Source of the DNA: Bog-473 sp963850095
Lineage (GTDB): Bacteria; Actinomycetota; Acidimicrobiia; Acidimicrobiales; RAAP-2
Assembly: GCA_963850095.1 (NCBI GenBank)
Contig: CAWKJX010000001.1
Span: 97,935-161,934, forward strand
Direction: 5' to 3'
Length of the DNA: 64,000 bases
The translations under genes were made by a program, and so were the position numbers. Below, piece after piece: positions 17,086 through 24,806 of this stretch. Positions within the stretch are counted from its first letter, which is position 1; each line of letters opens with the position of its first letter. The notes under the pieces were generated by a model. It had not been told where the DNA came from. It was given only the letters and a program-made list of their open reading frames with translations, and did not search any database.

Positions 17086-17208
17086 GGAGGTGACACGATG
17101 GACGACGCATGTGCAGCGACGTGGCTACCGGGGTTCACGGAACTGGTGACTCCGGCAACGGAACGGGCCGCGAAGTTCGAGTGGCCCTCGGGCGGCGGGT
17201 CGAGGTGA
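17086..17208 (+). other. Strong ribosome site with a 36-codon frame: true start or leader ORF
   Basis: GGAGGTGA (17086-17093) is the best Shine-Dalgarno in this area and sits seven bases before the ATG at 17098. That ATG opens a frame of 36 codons ('MDDACAATWLPGF...') which stops at 17206-17208, while the metallophosphoesterase frame starts at an ATG at 17109 with no good site of its own. The short peptide would join smoothly to 'VEVIGDLLLPP' if one base were off near 17190-17200, so this is probably the true N-terminus of the next gene interrupted by an indel. A genuine leader peptide is the alternative. Confidence 0.5.
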
Positions 17209-18803
17209 TCGGCGACCTGCTCCTCCCGCCGGAGCCCTCCAGCAGCTCCCTGGCCGCCTGCAGTGACATCGCCCGCCGGCTCGAGGAGTGGCAGGGACCC
17301 GGGATCGTGATCCTCTGCGGCCGCCTGGCCGCGCCGAGTTGCGCGCAGCACGAAGGCGCCGCCGCGGCCTTGGCCGCTCATCCCGTGCTCGTGGGCACGC
17401 TGCGTGATTTCGCCGGGCGGCCCGACTCCCGCATCATCGCCGTGCTGGAGCCTGACGAGCGGGACGACGCCCTGGTGGAGGAGTTGAGCCGTTGCGGCGT
17501 GCAGGTCCGCGACAGCGTGGACCTGCACTGCGAAACCGGGGCCGGCACCCGGAGAGTCCTGGTCCGGTCCGGGTCGCTGCGGCCCGACGCCAACCCGCCG
17601 ATCGACGCCGCGCCCACGGAGGACCGCCCCTGGCTGACCGGCATCGAGCGCCTCGACGACCCCCTGCTGGCCCGTCGCTTCGTGACGTCGCGACTCCTCT
17701 ACCGGCGCCTGCGCCGCTACCTGTGGGCGCCGCCCCTGGTGCTGGCCGCCGTGGCGCTGCTGCTGCGCGTCGAGTTCGTCGTCGACGGCCTGGGTCGCGT
17801 CTTCCGCTCGCCGCGCCAGCAGAACGCGCTCCAGCGCGCCTATGACGCCTCCTGGTTCTCGCGCTTCATCGCCACACTGGTCATCGCCGTCATCCTCCTG
17901 ATCATCCTGGCCGTCGTGGTCGCCCTCACGTCCCGCGGCATTTGGCGGGCGCTCGGGGGCGGCGGCCTGCCCGCGCCGTGGGCCGGCGGCGCGTCGGGGA
18001 CCAGCCCCATCGCCCACAACCAGCTCCTGATCGACGGCGAGGAGGCGCTCGACGTGACCCGACGCGCCGTCGATGCCGGCGCGTCGGGTGTCATCGCCGG
18101 CGGTGCGCTGGTGCCCGAGCTCACCCACCTCGACGCCGGCTTCTTCGCCTGCCCGGGCGCCACCTCGGAGGTGGTGCACGAGCACCGGGGCCGCCTGGGG
18201 TTGCCGCCCACGTTCCTGCACCATCGACAGGAGGCGACGCTCGAGATCGAGACGGGTGCCGACCTCCACGTCCGCCTGCTGCTGGCCGAGGCCGATCTCC
18301 CGATGGCGACCATGGGCGAACGGCTGGTCACGGCCGACGTCGTCATAAAGGGCCGCTCCAAGGCGGCCGAGGTGCACCCCGAGCTGGCGGCCTCGTGGCC
18401 GAGCGGGGCGTCCTGGCCGCCCGCCCCCGAGGTCGCAGCCGACCACATCAGCGTGCGGCGCATCCGTCGCCTGGCCGCCGTCTCCCTGTTCGTGGCCGGC
18501 GTCATCGACCTGCTCTCCTCGGTGACCGCACCGCTACGGGCCCACCTGCACCTCATTGCGCAGTACCTCCCGGTCACCGTCGTCCAGGCCGCCGGCGCCC
18601 TGGTGGCCATCGCCGGCATCGGCATGATCATGCTGTCGCGCGGCATTCTGCGCGGGCAGCGACGTTCGTGGATCGTGGCCGTCGCCCTGCTCGAGCGCGT
18701 CGCTGGCCCTGCACATCGTCCACGCCGCCGACATCATCACCCTGGTCGTGTGCGCCGCCGTGCTCGTCCTCCTCGTCGTCCAGCGCGAGCGCTTCCGGGC
18801 TGA
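17109..18803 (+). CDS. Degenerate metallophosphoesterase-like membrane protein, N-terminal half of a frameshifted MprF-type gene
   Basis: Reads well to about base 18695, where the frame breaks and the next entry continues. The N-terminal 'VEVIGDLLLPP' and 'GIVILCGRLAAPS' align in position with calcineurin-type phosphoesterase motifs (Asp-x-His and Gly-Asp), and 'GASGVIAGGALVPELTHLD' stands where Gly-His-Thr-His is expected, yet the metal ligands are replaced throughout. Two membrane helices (about residues 203-223 and 258-280) split this domain, and two more follow at about 460-510. The last residues in frame, 'SWIVAVALL', are continued by 'SLALHIVHAADII' in the next frame, which is the usual MprF-type helix join. 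I infer one protein of over 1,000 residues; the phosphoesterase part is probably a binding or regulatory relic. Confidence 0.6.
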   Translation: MCSDVATGVHGTGDSGNGTGREVRVALGRRVEVIGDLLLPPEPSSSSLAACSDIARRLEEWQGPGIVILCGRLAAPSCAQHEGAAAALAAHPVLVGTLRDFAGRPDSRIIAVLEPDERDDALVEELSRCGVQVRDSVDLHCETGAGTRRVLVRSGSLRPDANPPIDAAPTEDRPWLTGIERLDDPLLARRFVTSRLLYRRLRRYLWAPPLVLAAVALLLRVEFVVDGLGRVFRSPRQQNALQRAYDASWFSRFIATLVIAVILLIILAVVVALTSRGIWRALGGGGLPAPWAGGASGTSPIAHNQLLIDGEEALDVTRRAVDAGASGVIAGGALVPELTHLDAGFFACPGATSEVVHEHRGRLGLPPTFLHHRQEATLEIETGADLHVRLLLAEADLPMATMGERLVTADVVIKGRSKAAEVHPELAASWPSGASWPPAPEVAADHISVRRIRRLAAVSLFVAGVIDLLSSVTAPLRAHLHLIAQYLPVTVVQAAGALVAIAGIGMIMLSRGILRGQRRSWIVAVALLERVAGPAHRPRRRHHHPGRVRRRARPPRRPARALPG

Positions 18804-20241
18804 GAGCGAGCCCGCCACTCTCGTCAGCGCCTTTGTCATCCTGGCCGTGGGCGGCATCATCGCGACGCTGGGCGGCTTCATCGCCGTCGAGGTGGCGGGC
18901 CGGGTGCACCACCACCCGCTGCCGCCCTGGCCCCAGGTCCTGCTCGGGTCGGCCGAGCGGCTGGTCGGCGTGCAGAACGTGGCCTTCCCGACCACCATCG
19001 ATCGTTACGCGTCCATCAGCCTGCTGGCCGTCGGCCTCAGCCTGATCGTGGTGGCCCTCTACCTGCTCACCCGCCCCGTGGTGGACCGCCGGCTGTCGTC
19101 GGGCCGGGCCGTGATGGCCCGGCGGGCGGCCGAGCTGCGGGCGCGCGACATCGTGCGCCGGCACGGCACCGGGACCCTCGACTACTTCGCGCTGCGCGAC
19201 GACAAGCAGTGGTTCTTCCACCGGGACTCCCTCGTCGCCTACGCCGTCTTCGGCGGTGTCTGCCTGGTCTCACCCGACCCCATCGGTCCCTTCTCCGAGC
19301 GCGCCCACGTGTGGGACTCGTTCCGCCACTTCGTCGACCGTCACGGGTGGGGCCTCGGCGTCATGGGGGCCGGCGAGGAGTGGTTGCCCACCTACCAGGC
19401 CTCCGGGATGCGCTTCCTCTACATCGGCGACGAGGCCGTGGTCGACCCTCGGCAGTTCTCGCTCGAGGGCGGGAAGATGAAGGGGTTGCGCCAGGCGGTC
19501 AACCGGGTGGCCCGCTACGGGTACACGGTGCGCTTCCTCGATCCGGCCCACCTGAACCTGGAGGACGCGGCGCGCATGGCCGAGCTGATGGCCAAGAGCC
19601 GCCGGGGCGAGCAGGAGCGGGGCTTCTCCATGATGCTGGGTCGGCTCTTCGACCCCCGCGACACCGGCTTGCTGCTCACCCTGGTCGAGGGCCCCGACGG
19701 TTCCCCGGTGGCCATGTGCCAGTTCGTCCCTTCTCCGGCCATCGGCGGCTACTCCCTCGACCTGATGCGGCGGGACCCCGGCGACCATCCGAACGGCCTG
19801 CTCGACTTCGCCCTGTGCTCCACCATCGACCACCTCAAGGAAATGGGCATGCGCGGGCTCAGCCTGAACTTCGCCGCCATGCGCTCCATCCTCGAGGGCG
19901 AGACCGGTGACGGGGTGACCCAGCGGGTGGAGCGCTGGGCGCTGCGGCGGCTCTCGGGCGTGCTCCAGATTGAGACGCTGTGGCGGTTCAACGCCAAGTA
20001 CGAGCCGCACTGGCTGCCGCGCTACATCGTGTTCGACTCGGCCGAGCAGTTCGTGCCGGTGGCCGTGCAGATCATGCGGGCCGAGTCCCTGACCGAAGTG
20101 CCGGTGATCGGGCGCCTGCTCACCACCACGAAGCGCGCCGGGCCGACCCTCCCCGACGAGGTCGTGGCCGCGCTCGACGACGGCAACGGCCGCGGAGCGG
20201 CCGGTCCGCGAGAGACCGAGAAGGTGGAGCCCCGGCGGTGA
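18748..20241 (+). CDS. MprF-type DUF2156 lipid aminoacyltransferase domain, C-terminal half of the frameshifted gene
   Basis: The frame is open from about 18700; GTG at 18748 is only the first start codon in it. Four membrane helices (to about residue 115) lead into a GNAT-like DUF2156 domain (about 140-460) with 'DYFALRDDKQWFF', 'GVCLVSPDPIGP', 'MRFLYIGDEAVVD', 'KMKGLRQAVNRVARYGY' and 'RFNAKYEPHWLPRYIVF', all characteristic of MprF/LysX C-terminal domains. These transfer an amino acid from aminoacyl-tRNA to phosphatidylglycerol, reducing the negative surface charge and giving resistance to cationic peptides. The amino acid used cannot be predicted. The stop overlaps the zinc-ribbon gene (GTGA). 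Confidence 0.8.
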   Translation: MCAAVLVLLVVQRERFRAESEPATLVSAFVILAVGGIIATLGGFIAVEVAGRVHHHPLPPWPQVLLGSAERLVGVQNVAFPTTIDRYASISLLAVGLSLIVVALYLLTRPVVDRRLSSGRAVMARRAAELRARDIVRRHGTGTLDYFALRDDKQWFFHRDSLVAYAVFGGVCLVSPDPIGPFSERAHVWDSFRHFVDRHGWGLGVMGAGEEWLPTYQASGMRFLYIGDEAVVDPRQFSLEGGKMKGLRQAVNRVARYGYTVRFLDPAHLNLEDAARMAELMAKSRRGEQERGFSMMLGRLFDPRDTGLLLTLVEGPDGSPVAMCQFVPSPAIGGYSLDLMRRDPGDHPNGLLDFALCSTIDHLKEMGMRGLSLNFAAMRSILEGETGDGVTQRVERWALRRLSGVLQIETLWRFNAKYEPHWLPRYIVFDSAEQFVPVAVQIMRAESLTEVPVIGRLLTTTKRAGPTLPDEVVAALDDGNGRGAAGPRETEKVEPRR

Positions 20242-20375
20242 CCGAGCCCCGCTGCCCTCGTTGCGGGCACCCCGGGGTCCACGACCCCCGCGGCGAGGGG
20301 CCCCGCTGCGACACCTGCGACCGCTGCTGGGCCGAGGCGAAACGGCACGAACGGCCACCGCATCATGGCGGATGA
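20238..20375 (+). CDS. Small zinc-ribbon protein
   Basis: 45 residues, GTG start overlapping the stop of the MprF-type gene, so translation is coupled. The sequence begins 'MTEPRCPRCGHPGVHDP' and continues with 'CDTCDRCWAEAK': two CxxC pairs, CPRC and CDTC, plus one further Cys, spaced as in a one-knuckle zinc ribbon. Too short for a catalytic domain; it could bind RNA, protein or simply zinc. The stop is at 20373-20375 and the next gene begins ten bases later, which makes it a link in the operon between the MprF-type gene and the FMN split-barrel gene. Confidence 0.6.
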   Translation: MTEPRCPRCGHPGVHDPRGEGPRCDTCDRCWAEAKRHERPPHHGG

Positions 20376-20384
20376 GGTGATCAC

Positions 20385-20834
20385 GTGTCCCTGACCATGA
20401 CCCGGGCCGAGCGCGAGGCCTTCCTGGCCGACGTGCACGTCGGCATCCTCAGCGTGGCCGACCCCGGCCACGGACCCCTCTCCGTGCCCGTCTGGTACGC
20501 GTACGCTCCCGGGGGCACCATCGACGTCGTGACCGGCGGGACGAGCCGCAAGGCCCGCTGCCTGCGCGCCGCCGGCCGCTTCACGCTGTGCGCCCAGACC
20601 GAGGAGGCGCCGTACCGCTACGTGAGCGTCGAGGGGCCCATCAGCGCCACGCGGACCTCGGTCACGGCCGACGAGCGGCGTGCCCTCGCCTATCGCTATC
20701 TCGGGCCCGAGGCGGGCGATCTCTATTTGGCCGCGACCGAAGCGGATGCCGCGGCGAGCGTCCTGTTCTCCATGTCGCCCGAACGCTGGCTCAGCACCGA
20801 CTACGCCAAGCAGTTCGGAGGCTCGTCCGGCTGA
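20385..20834 (+). CDS. Pyridoxamine 5'-phosphate oxidase-family (FMN split-barrel) protein
   Basis: 149 residues. The split-barrel pattern is seen in 'ERE AFLADVHVGILSVADPG' at the N-terminus, the strand pair around 'PLSVPVWYAYAPGGTI', and 'RKARCLRAAGRFTLCAQTE', the usual order in the PPOX-type family of small flavin- or F420-binding oxidoreductases. 'YRYVSVEGPISATR' is the dimer-interface strand. Substrate and cofactor (FMN or F420) cannot be decided. GTG start at 20385, preceded by GAGGTGA. Third gene of the string beginning at 17.1 kb. Confidence 0.75.
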   Translation: MSLTMTRAEREAFLADVHVGILSVADPGHGPLSVPVWYAYAPGGTIDVVTGGTSRKARCLRAAGRFTLCAQTEEAPYRYVSVEGPISATRTSVTADERRALAYRYLGPEAGDLYLAATEADAAASVLFSMSPERWLSTDYAKQFGGSSG

Positions 20835-20849
20835 GACGACGGCCGCCCG

Positions 20850-21476
20850 CTAGCCGTTGCAGAGGATCCCCAGCAGGCACGCCGTCGTGGTCGTGGTGGG
20901 AGGTGGCGCCGTGGTCGGCGTCGTCGTCGGTGGCGGCGGTGAGGTGGTCGGCGGCGTCGTGGTCGGCGGCGAGGTGGTCGGCGTGGTTGCCGACGTCGGC
21001 GGGTGACCGGTGCCGAAGTGGTGGGCGTCGCCGAGGCGGAGCCCGACGCGGCGCCCGAGCCGGAGCGATCGCTGGCCGGGGTCGCCACATCACGGGTCGC
21101 GGAGCCCCCGGCGTTCGACGCCTCCATCACCGTGGCGTTCTGCGGCACACCGGCGGTCGTGGTCGTCGTGCCGGTGGCGTCGGGTGCCGTGGTGGGCGAC
21201 GTCGTGGGGGCCGGCACCTTGTTCGAGGCGACGGTGGCCGACGGCGACACGTCGCGGATGACCTGGGGCGGCAGCTTGGGCGTGGAGCCGCCCGGCGCCA
21301 CGAAGACCAGAATGGCGAGCAGCGCGCCGACGGCGGCCAGGCCTCCGAGCATGCCCTTGCGGTGCGAAGGCGCGGGGCGGTTGGCTCGAAGGGTCAGCGA
21401 ACTCTTCGTGGATCGGAAGATCGGCGGCCCGCGGCGGCGTGGCGCCCGGAGCGGGCTCGGTCAATTCGTCGTTCAT
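20850..21476 (-). CDS. Single-pass membrane protein with Thr/Pro-rich tail, frameshifted
   Basis: No single frame covers this gene, but three frames read in turn give a coherent protein: an acidic cytoplasmic start 'MNDELTEPAPGATPPRAADL' (ATG at 21476), a membrane helix 'GGLAAVGALLAILVFVAP' entered after a frame change near 21358, an Ala/Ser/Thr-rich stretch, and, after a second change near 20995, a tail of repeated TTP/PPTT units ending 'TTTTTACLLGILCNG' and a TAG at 20850-20852. The two tail cysteines could form a disulfide. Such tails are typical of extracytoplasmic, probably glycosylated spacer regions. No enzymatic domain. Divergent from the DUF2252 gene. Function unknown. Confidence 0.55.
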
Positions 21477-21510
21477 CGTCAGTCCCGTTCCTCCGGCACT
21501 GGCCTCACCC

Positions 21511-21549
21511 GGTTGATCAACCCCCTGAGTGGAAAACTGTCCCGGACAG
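21511..21549. promoter_or_regulatory. Two palindromes between divergent genes
   Basis: GGTTGATCAACC (21511-21522) is a perfect 12-base palindrome, and CTGTCC-C-GGACAG (21537-21549) is a perfect 6+1+6 inverted repeat 14 bases further on. Both lie in the 204-base gap between the Thr/Pro-tailed membrane gene (minus) and the DUF2252 gene (plus), the place for operators. The core TTGATCAA recurs between the divergent citrate synthase genes at 62107-62114. Confidence 0.45.
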
Positions 21550-21680
21550 GGAATCTTTCGGTCGGCCGGGCCGGACCGGGCGCCCTCAGGACGCGCCCGG
21601 GAGCGCCAGCGCGGACGCCCGTCGACCGGGCCGGGGCACAATAGGGGTTCGGCCCGTCCGGACCAGGGAGGACCAACACC

Positions 21681-23069
21681 GTGAGCAAGTCCCACCATCG
21701 GGCGGCCACCCCGGTGGCCGCCAAGCACGACCTGGCGGCCACGGCGGCCGAGCGCCGGGAGATGGGACGCCAGGCCAGGGTGCTGGCGCCCCGAGCCGGC
21801 GTCGGGGACTGGGACGAGCGGGCGCGCGGGCACGACCCCGTGGACACCCTCCTGGCCCAGAACGACATCCGCCTCCCCGAGCTCCTCCCCTTGCGGCACC
21901 AGCGCATGGCGCTCTCGCCGTGGAACTTCTACCGGGGCGCCGCCGCCGTGATGGCGTCCGACCTGGCCTCGCGGCCGCACAGCCGGATCGTGGTCCAGCT
22001 CTGCGGTGATGCCCATGTCCTGAACTTCGGGTTGTGGGCCACCCCGGAGCGCAACCTCAACTTCGACCTGCGCGACTTCGACGAGACGTTGCCCGGGCCT
22101 TTCGAGTGGGACGTGGCGCGCCTGGTCGCCAGCCTCGTCGTGGCGGCCAGGGAGAACGGGGTGAAACCATCACGGGCCGACGCGGCGGTCACGGCGGCGG
22201 TCGAGGCGTACCGGAGCCGAATGCGGCGTTACGCCACCATGCCGCTGCTCGACGTCTGGTACGACGGCACGCAGTTCGACCGCTTCATCGACTACTTCGA
22301 ACCGGCCGACCGCGACCAGGTGAAGTGGGAGATCGAGAAGGGCAAGGAGAAGCGGACGAGCCGGGGCGCCTACGCCAAGTTGACCACCATGGCGCGTGGG
22401 CGCCCGCGCATCACACCCGATCCGCCGCTACGCGTGACGCTCAACGACACCGAGCAGGGGGAGATCGTCGACCAGCTGCTGGCGGAGTACCGGCTCACGC
22501 TGCAGGAGGACCGCCGCCGGCTGTTCGACCGCTTCATCCTGGTCGACGTGGTGCGCCAGGTGGTCGGGGTGGGGAGTGTGGGGATGGTGGTCTACCTCGC
22601 GTTGTTCGTGGGGAGCGCCACCGGCGATCCGCTCTTCCTGCAGTGCAAGCAGGCCGGACCGTCGGTCTACGAGACCCACACGTATCCGAGTGGGCACGAC
22701 AACCACGGCGCCCGCGTCATCGCCGGCAAGCGGATGGTGCAGAGCGCGCCCGACATCTTCGTCGGCTGGGGATCGTTGGGCGACCGCGACTTCTACGTGC
22801 GCCAGTTCCGTGACATGAAGCTGATCCCGACCACCGACCTGATTTCACCGGTCCTCGTCCAGTTCGCCACCGCGTGCGGGAACGCCCTGGCCCGGGCGCA
22901 CGCCCGCTCCGGTGACCCCGAGGCGATCGACGCCTACATGGGGAAGAACAGCGAGTTCACCGACGCCATGCGCAAGTTCGCCCGGCGCTACGCCGACCAG
23001 AACGAGCGGGACCACAAGCGCTTCGAGGCCGCCATCCGGCGGGGCAAAATGGAGAGCGCGTACGTCTGA
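21681..23069 (+). CDS. DUF2252 family protein
   Basis: 462 residues, the normal length for DUF2252. GTG start with a strong AGGGAGGA site (21665-21672). The family signature is clear: 'RMALSPWNFYRGAAAVMASDL', 'QLCGDAHVLNFGLWATPERN', 'DLRDFDETLPGPFEWDVARL', and in the second half 'VGSVGMVVYLALFVG' and 'ALARAHARSGD'. The arrangement (Gly-Asp-x-His-x-x-Asn and Asp-x-x-Asp-Phe-Asp-Glu) resembles a phosphotransferase/kinase-like fold, but substrate and activity are not established for the family. It faces the Thr/Pro-tailed membrane protein across a palindrome-bearing gap and is convergent with nuoN, whose stop is only three bases away. Confidence 0.85.
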   Translation: MSKSHHRAATPVAAKHDLAATAAERREMGRQARVLAPRAGVGDWDERARGHDPVDTLLAQNDIRLPELLPLRHQRMALSPWNFYRGAAAVMASDLASRPHSRIVVQLCGDAHVLNFGLWATPERNLNFDLRDFDETLPGPFEWDVARLVASLVVAARENGVKPSRADAAVTAAVEAYRSRMRRYATMPLLDVWYDGTQFDRFIDYFEPADRDQVKWEIEKGKEKRTSRGAYAKLTTMARGRPRITPDPPLRVTLNDTEQGEIVDQLLAEYRLTLQEDRRRLFDRFILVDVVRQVVGVGSVGMVVYLALFVGSATGDPLFLQCKQAGPSVYETHTYPSGHDNHGARVIAGKRMVQSAPDIFVGWGSLGDRDFYVRQFRDMKLIPTTDLISPVLVQFATACGNALARAHARSGDPEAIDAYMGKNSEFTDAMRKFARRYADQNERDHKRFEAAIRRGKMESAYV

Positions 23070-23072
23070 GCC

Positions 23073-24806
23073 CTATTTGGGCAGGAACAGCAGCGTGGCG
23101 TGGTTGGCGAAGTCGATGAGGGGCTGCGGCCACACGCCGAAGAGCACGGTCACGCCGGTGCACAGCGCAATGGACAGCGCGCCGAGCGCGGGGACCCGCA
23201 CCGCCTCGGGGATCTCCTCCTCTACGGCGCCGGTCTCCTGGTCGGCCAGCAGGATCTGCTCGTTCAACTCGGTCACCGTGCCCGCCGCGGACGCCGGCGT
23301 GGCCCAGGCCAGCCCGCCGACCGGCGCACCGCCATCGGTATTTCCCATTTCGATCAGCGAGCCGCCGACCAGGTCGTCGCCGGTTCCCAGCTCCGCCGAG
23401 CCGCCCGTCCCACCCTCGGGCTCGCCCAGGCCGCCACCGGCGTACATGAGCACGGCCAGACGCAGGTAGAAGTAGGCGGCCACCACGGCCGTCACCATGG
23501 CGATCACGCCCAGGGGCACGTCGCCCGCCTCGACGACGGCGAACACCACCTGCACCTTGGCCCACAACCCGGTGGTGAACGGCGCGCCCGCCTGGGCCAG
23601 CAGCAGAATGGCGAAGGCCAGCGCCAGCAGCGGCTGGCGCCGGGCCAGGCCGCGGTAGCGGGACAGGTCGTGGTCGGCGTCGCCCTCGCGCCCGAGCACC
23701 GTCACGATGGCGAAGCTGCCGATCGTCATCAGCATGTAGGCGAAGAGGTAGTAGAGCGCCGCGCTGGCGCCGCGGGCCGTCCCGGCCACCACCCCGAGCA
23801 GAATGAAGCCGGCGTGGTTGATCGACGAATACGCCAGCATGCGCTTCACGTCACGCTGGCGCAGGGCGACGAAGGCGCCCAGCACCAGCGACAGCACGGC
23901 CAGCGCGTAGACGATGGGCCGCCAGTCGGTGGACACCACGCCGAAGGTCGAGAACAGCACCCGCAGCATGGCCGCGAAGGCGCCCGCCTTGGCCACGGCC
24001 GCCATGAAGCCGGTCACCGGGGACGGGGCACCCTGGTACACGTCGGGCGTCCACATGTGGAAGGGCACCGCCGCCACCTTGAAGGCGAAGCCGACGATCA
24101 GGAGCGCCAGGCCGGCCAGCAGCAGGCCGTTGGTCAGCACCACGTTCTTGGACAGGAAGTCGGCGATCTGGGTCAGGTTGGTCGATCCGGTCGCCCCGTA
24201 GGTCAGCGCAATGCCGTAGATGAAGATGGCCGACGAGAATCCACCGAGGATGAAGTACTTGAGTGCCGCCTCGCCCGACGCCGCCCGGCGGTAGTTGAAC
24301 GCGGTCAGCACGTAGAGCGCGATGGAGAGGATTTCGAGGCCGAGGAAGATGATGATGAGGTCGTTGGCCATGGCCATCAACATGGCGCCCGATGCCGACA
24401 CCATGGCCAGGACGTGGAACTCCGCCCCCTGCACGCCCTCCCGGCGCAGGTAGCCGTCGGCCACCAGCGCGCTCAGCAACATGGCGATGGCGACCAGCAT
24501 CATGAAGAAGACGCTGAAGCCGTCCATCACCACCGCGTTGGCCACGTAGGTGTGGGGCCCGTGGTCCTGCACGTCGGTCCACTGCCAAATGGCGATCCCC
24601 AGCGCGCCGCCCGAAATCACCACGGTGGCGGCGGTGCTCACGGCCACCCGCAGCGGGCGGCGGACGAGCGAGGCCACGCCCAGGAGCAGCACGGCCCCGC
24701 CGATCATGATGATGGGCGGCAGAATGGCCAGCCAGCGGATGGGCGGGACCTGTATGGAGTTCGACGACGTGTGCGCCGCGGCCGCGGCCAGCAGGGTGGC
24801 GATCAC
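23073..24806 (-). CDS. nuoN: NADH-quinone oxidoreductase subunit N
   Basis: 577 residues; GTG at 24806 overlaps the nuoM stop (GTGA). One of the three antiporter-like membrane subunits that pump protons. Conserved features include 'LIIIFLGLEILSIALYVLTA' with the helix-5 Glu, 'AFKVAAVPFHMWTPDVYQGA' with the helix-7 Lys, and 'DVKRMLAYSSINHAGFILLG' with the helix-8 Lys. The loop after the last core helices is about 75 residues longer than usual ('GEPEGGTGGSAELGTGDD' onward), rich in Gly, Glu and Asp, before a final helix. It is the last gene of the operon and is convergent with the DUF2252 gene. Confidence 0.95.
   Translation of the reverse strand: MIATLLAAAAAHTSSNSIQVPPIRWLAILPPIIMIGGAVLLLGVASLVRRPLRVAVSTAATVVISGGALGIAIWQWTDVQDHGPHTYVANAVVMDGFSVFFMMLVAIAMLLSALVADGYLRREGVQGAEFHVLAMVSASGAMLMAMANDLIIIFLGLEILSIALYVLTAFNYRRAASGEAALKYFILGGFSSAIFIYGIALTYGATGSTNLTQIADFLSKNVVLTNGLLLAGLALLIVGFAFKVAAVPFHMWTPDVYQGAPSPVTGFMAAVAKAGAFAAMLRVLFSTFGVVSTDWRPIVYALAVLSLVLGAFVALRQRDVKRMLAYSSINHAGFILLGVVAGTARGASAALYYLFAYMLMTIGSFAIVTVLGREGDADHDLSRYRGLARRQPLLALAFAILLLAQAGAPFTTGLWAKVQVVFAVVEAGDVPLGVIAMVTAVVAAYFYLRLAVLMYAGGGLGEPEGGTGGSAELGTGDDLVGGSLIEMGNTDGGAPVGGLAWATPASAAGTVTELNEQILLADQETGAVEEEIPEAVRVPALGALSIALCTGVTVLFGVWPQPLIDFANHATLLFLPK

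Noticed and set aside
20851..21000. Low-complexity GTCGTCGG/GGCGGTGAGG repeats on the plus strand, first taken as a DNA repeat
   Set aside because: They are the reverse strand of codons for a Thr/Pro-rich tail, explained by the minus-strand gene.
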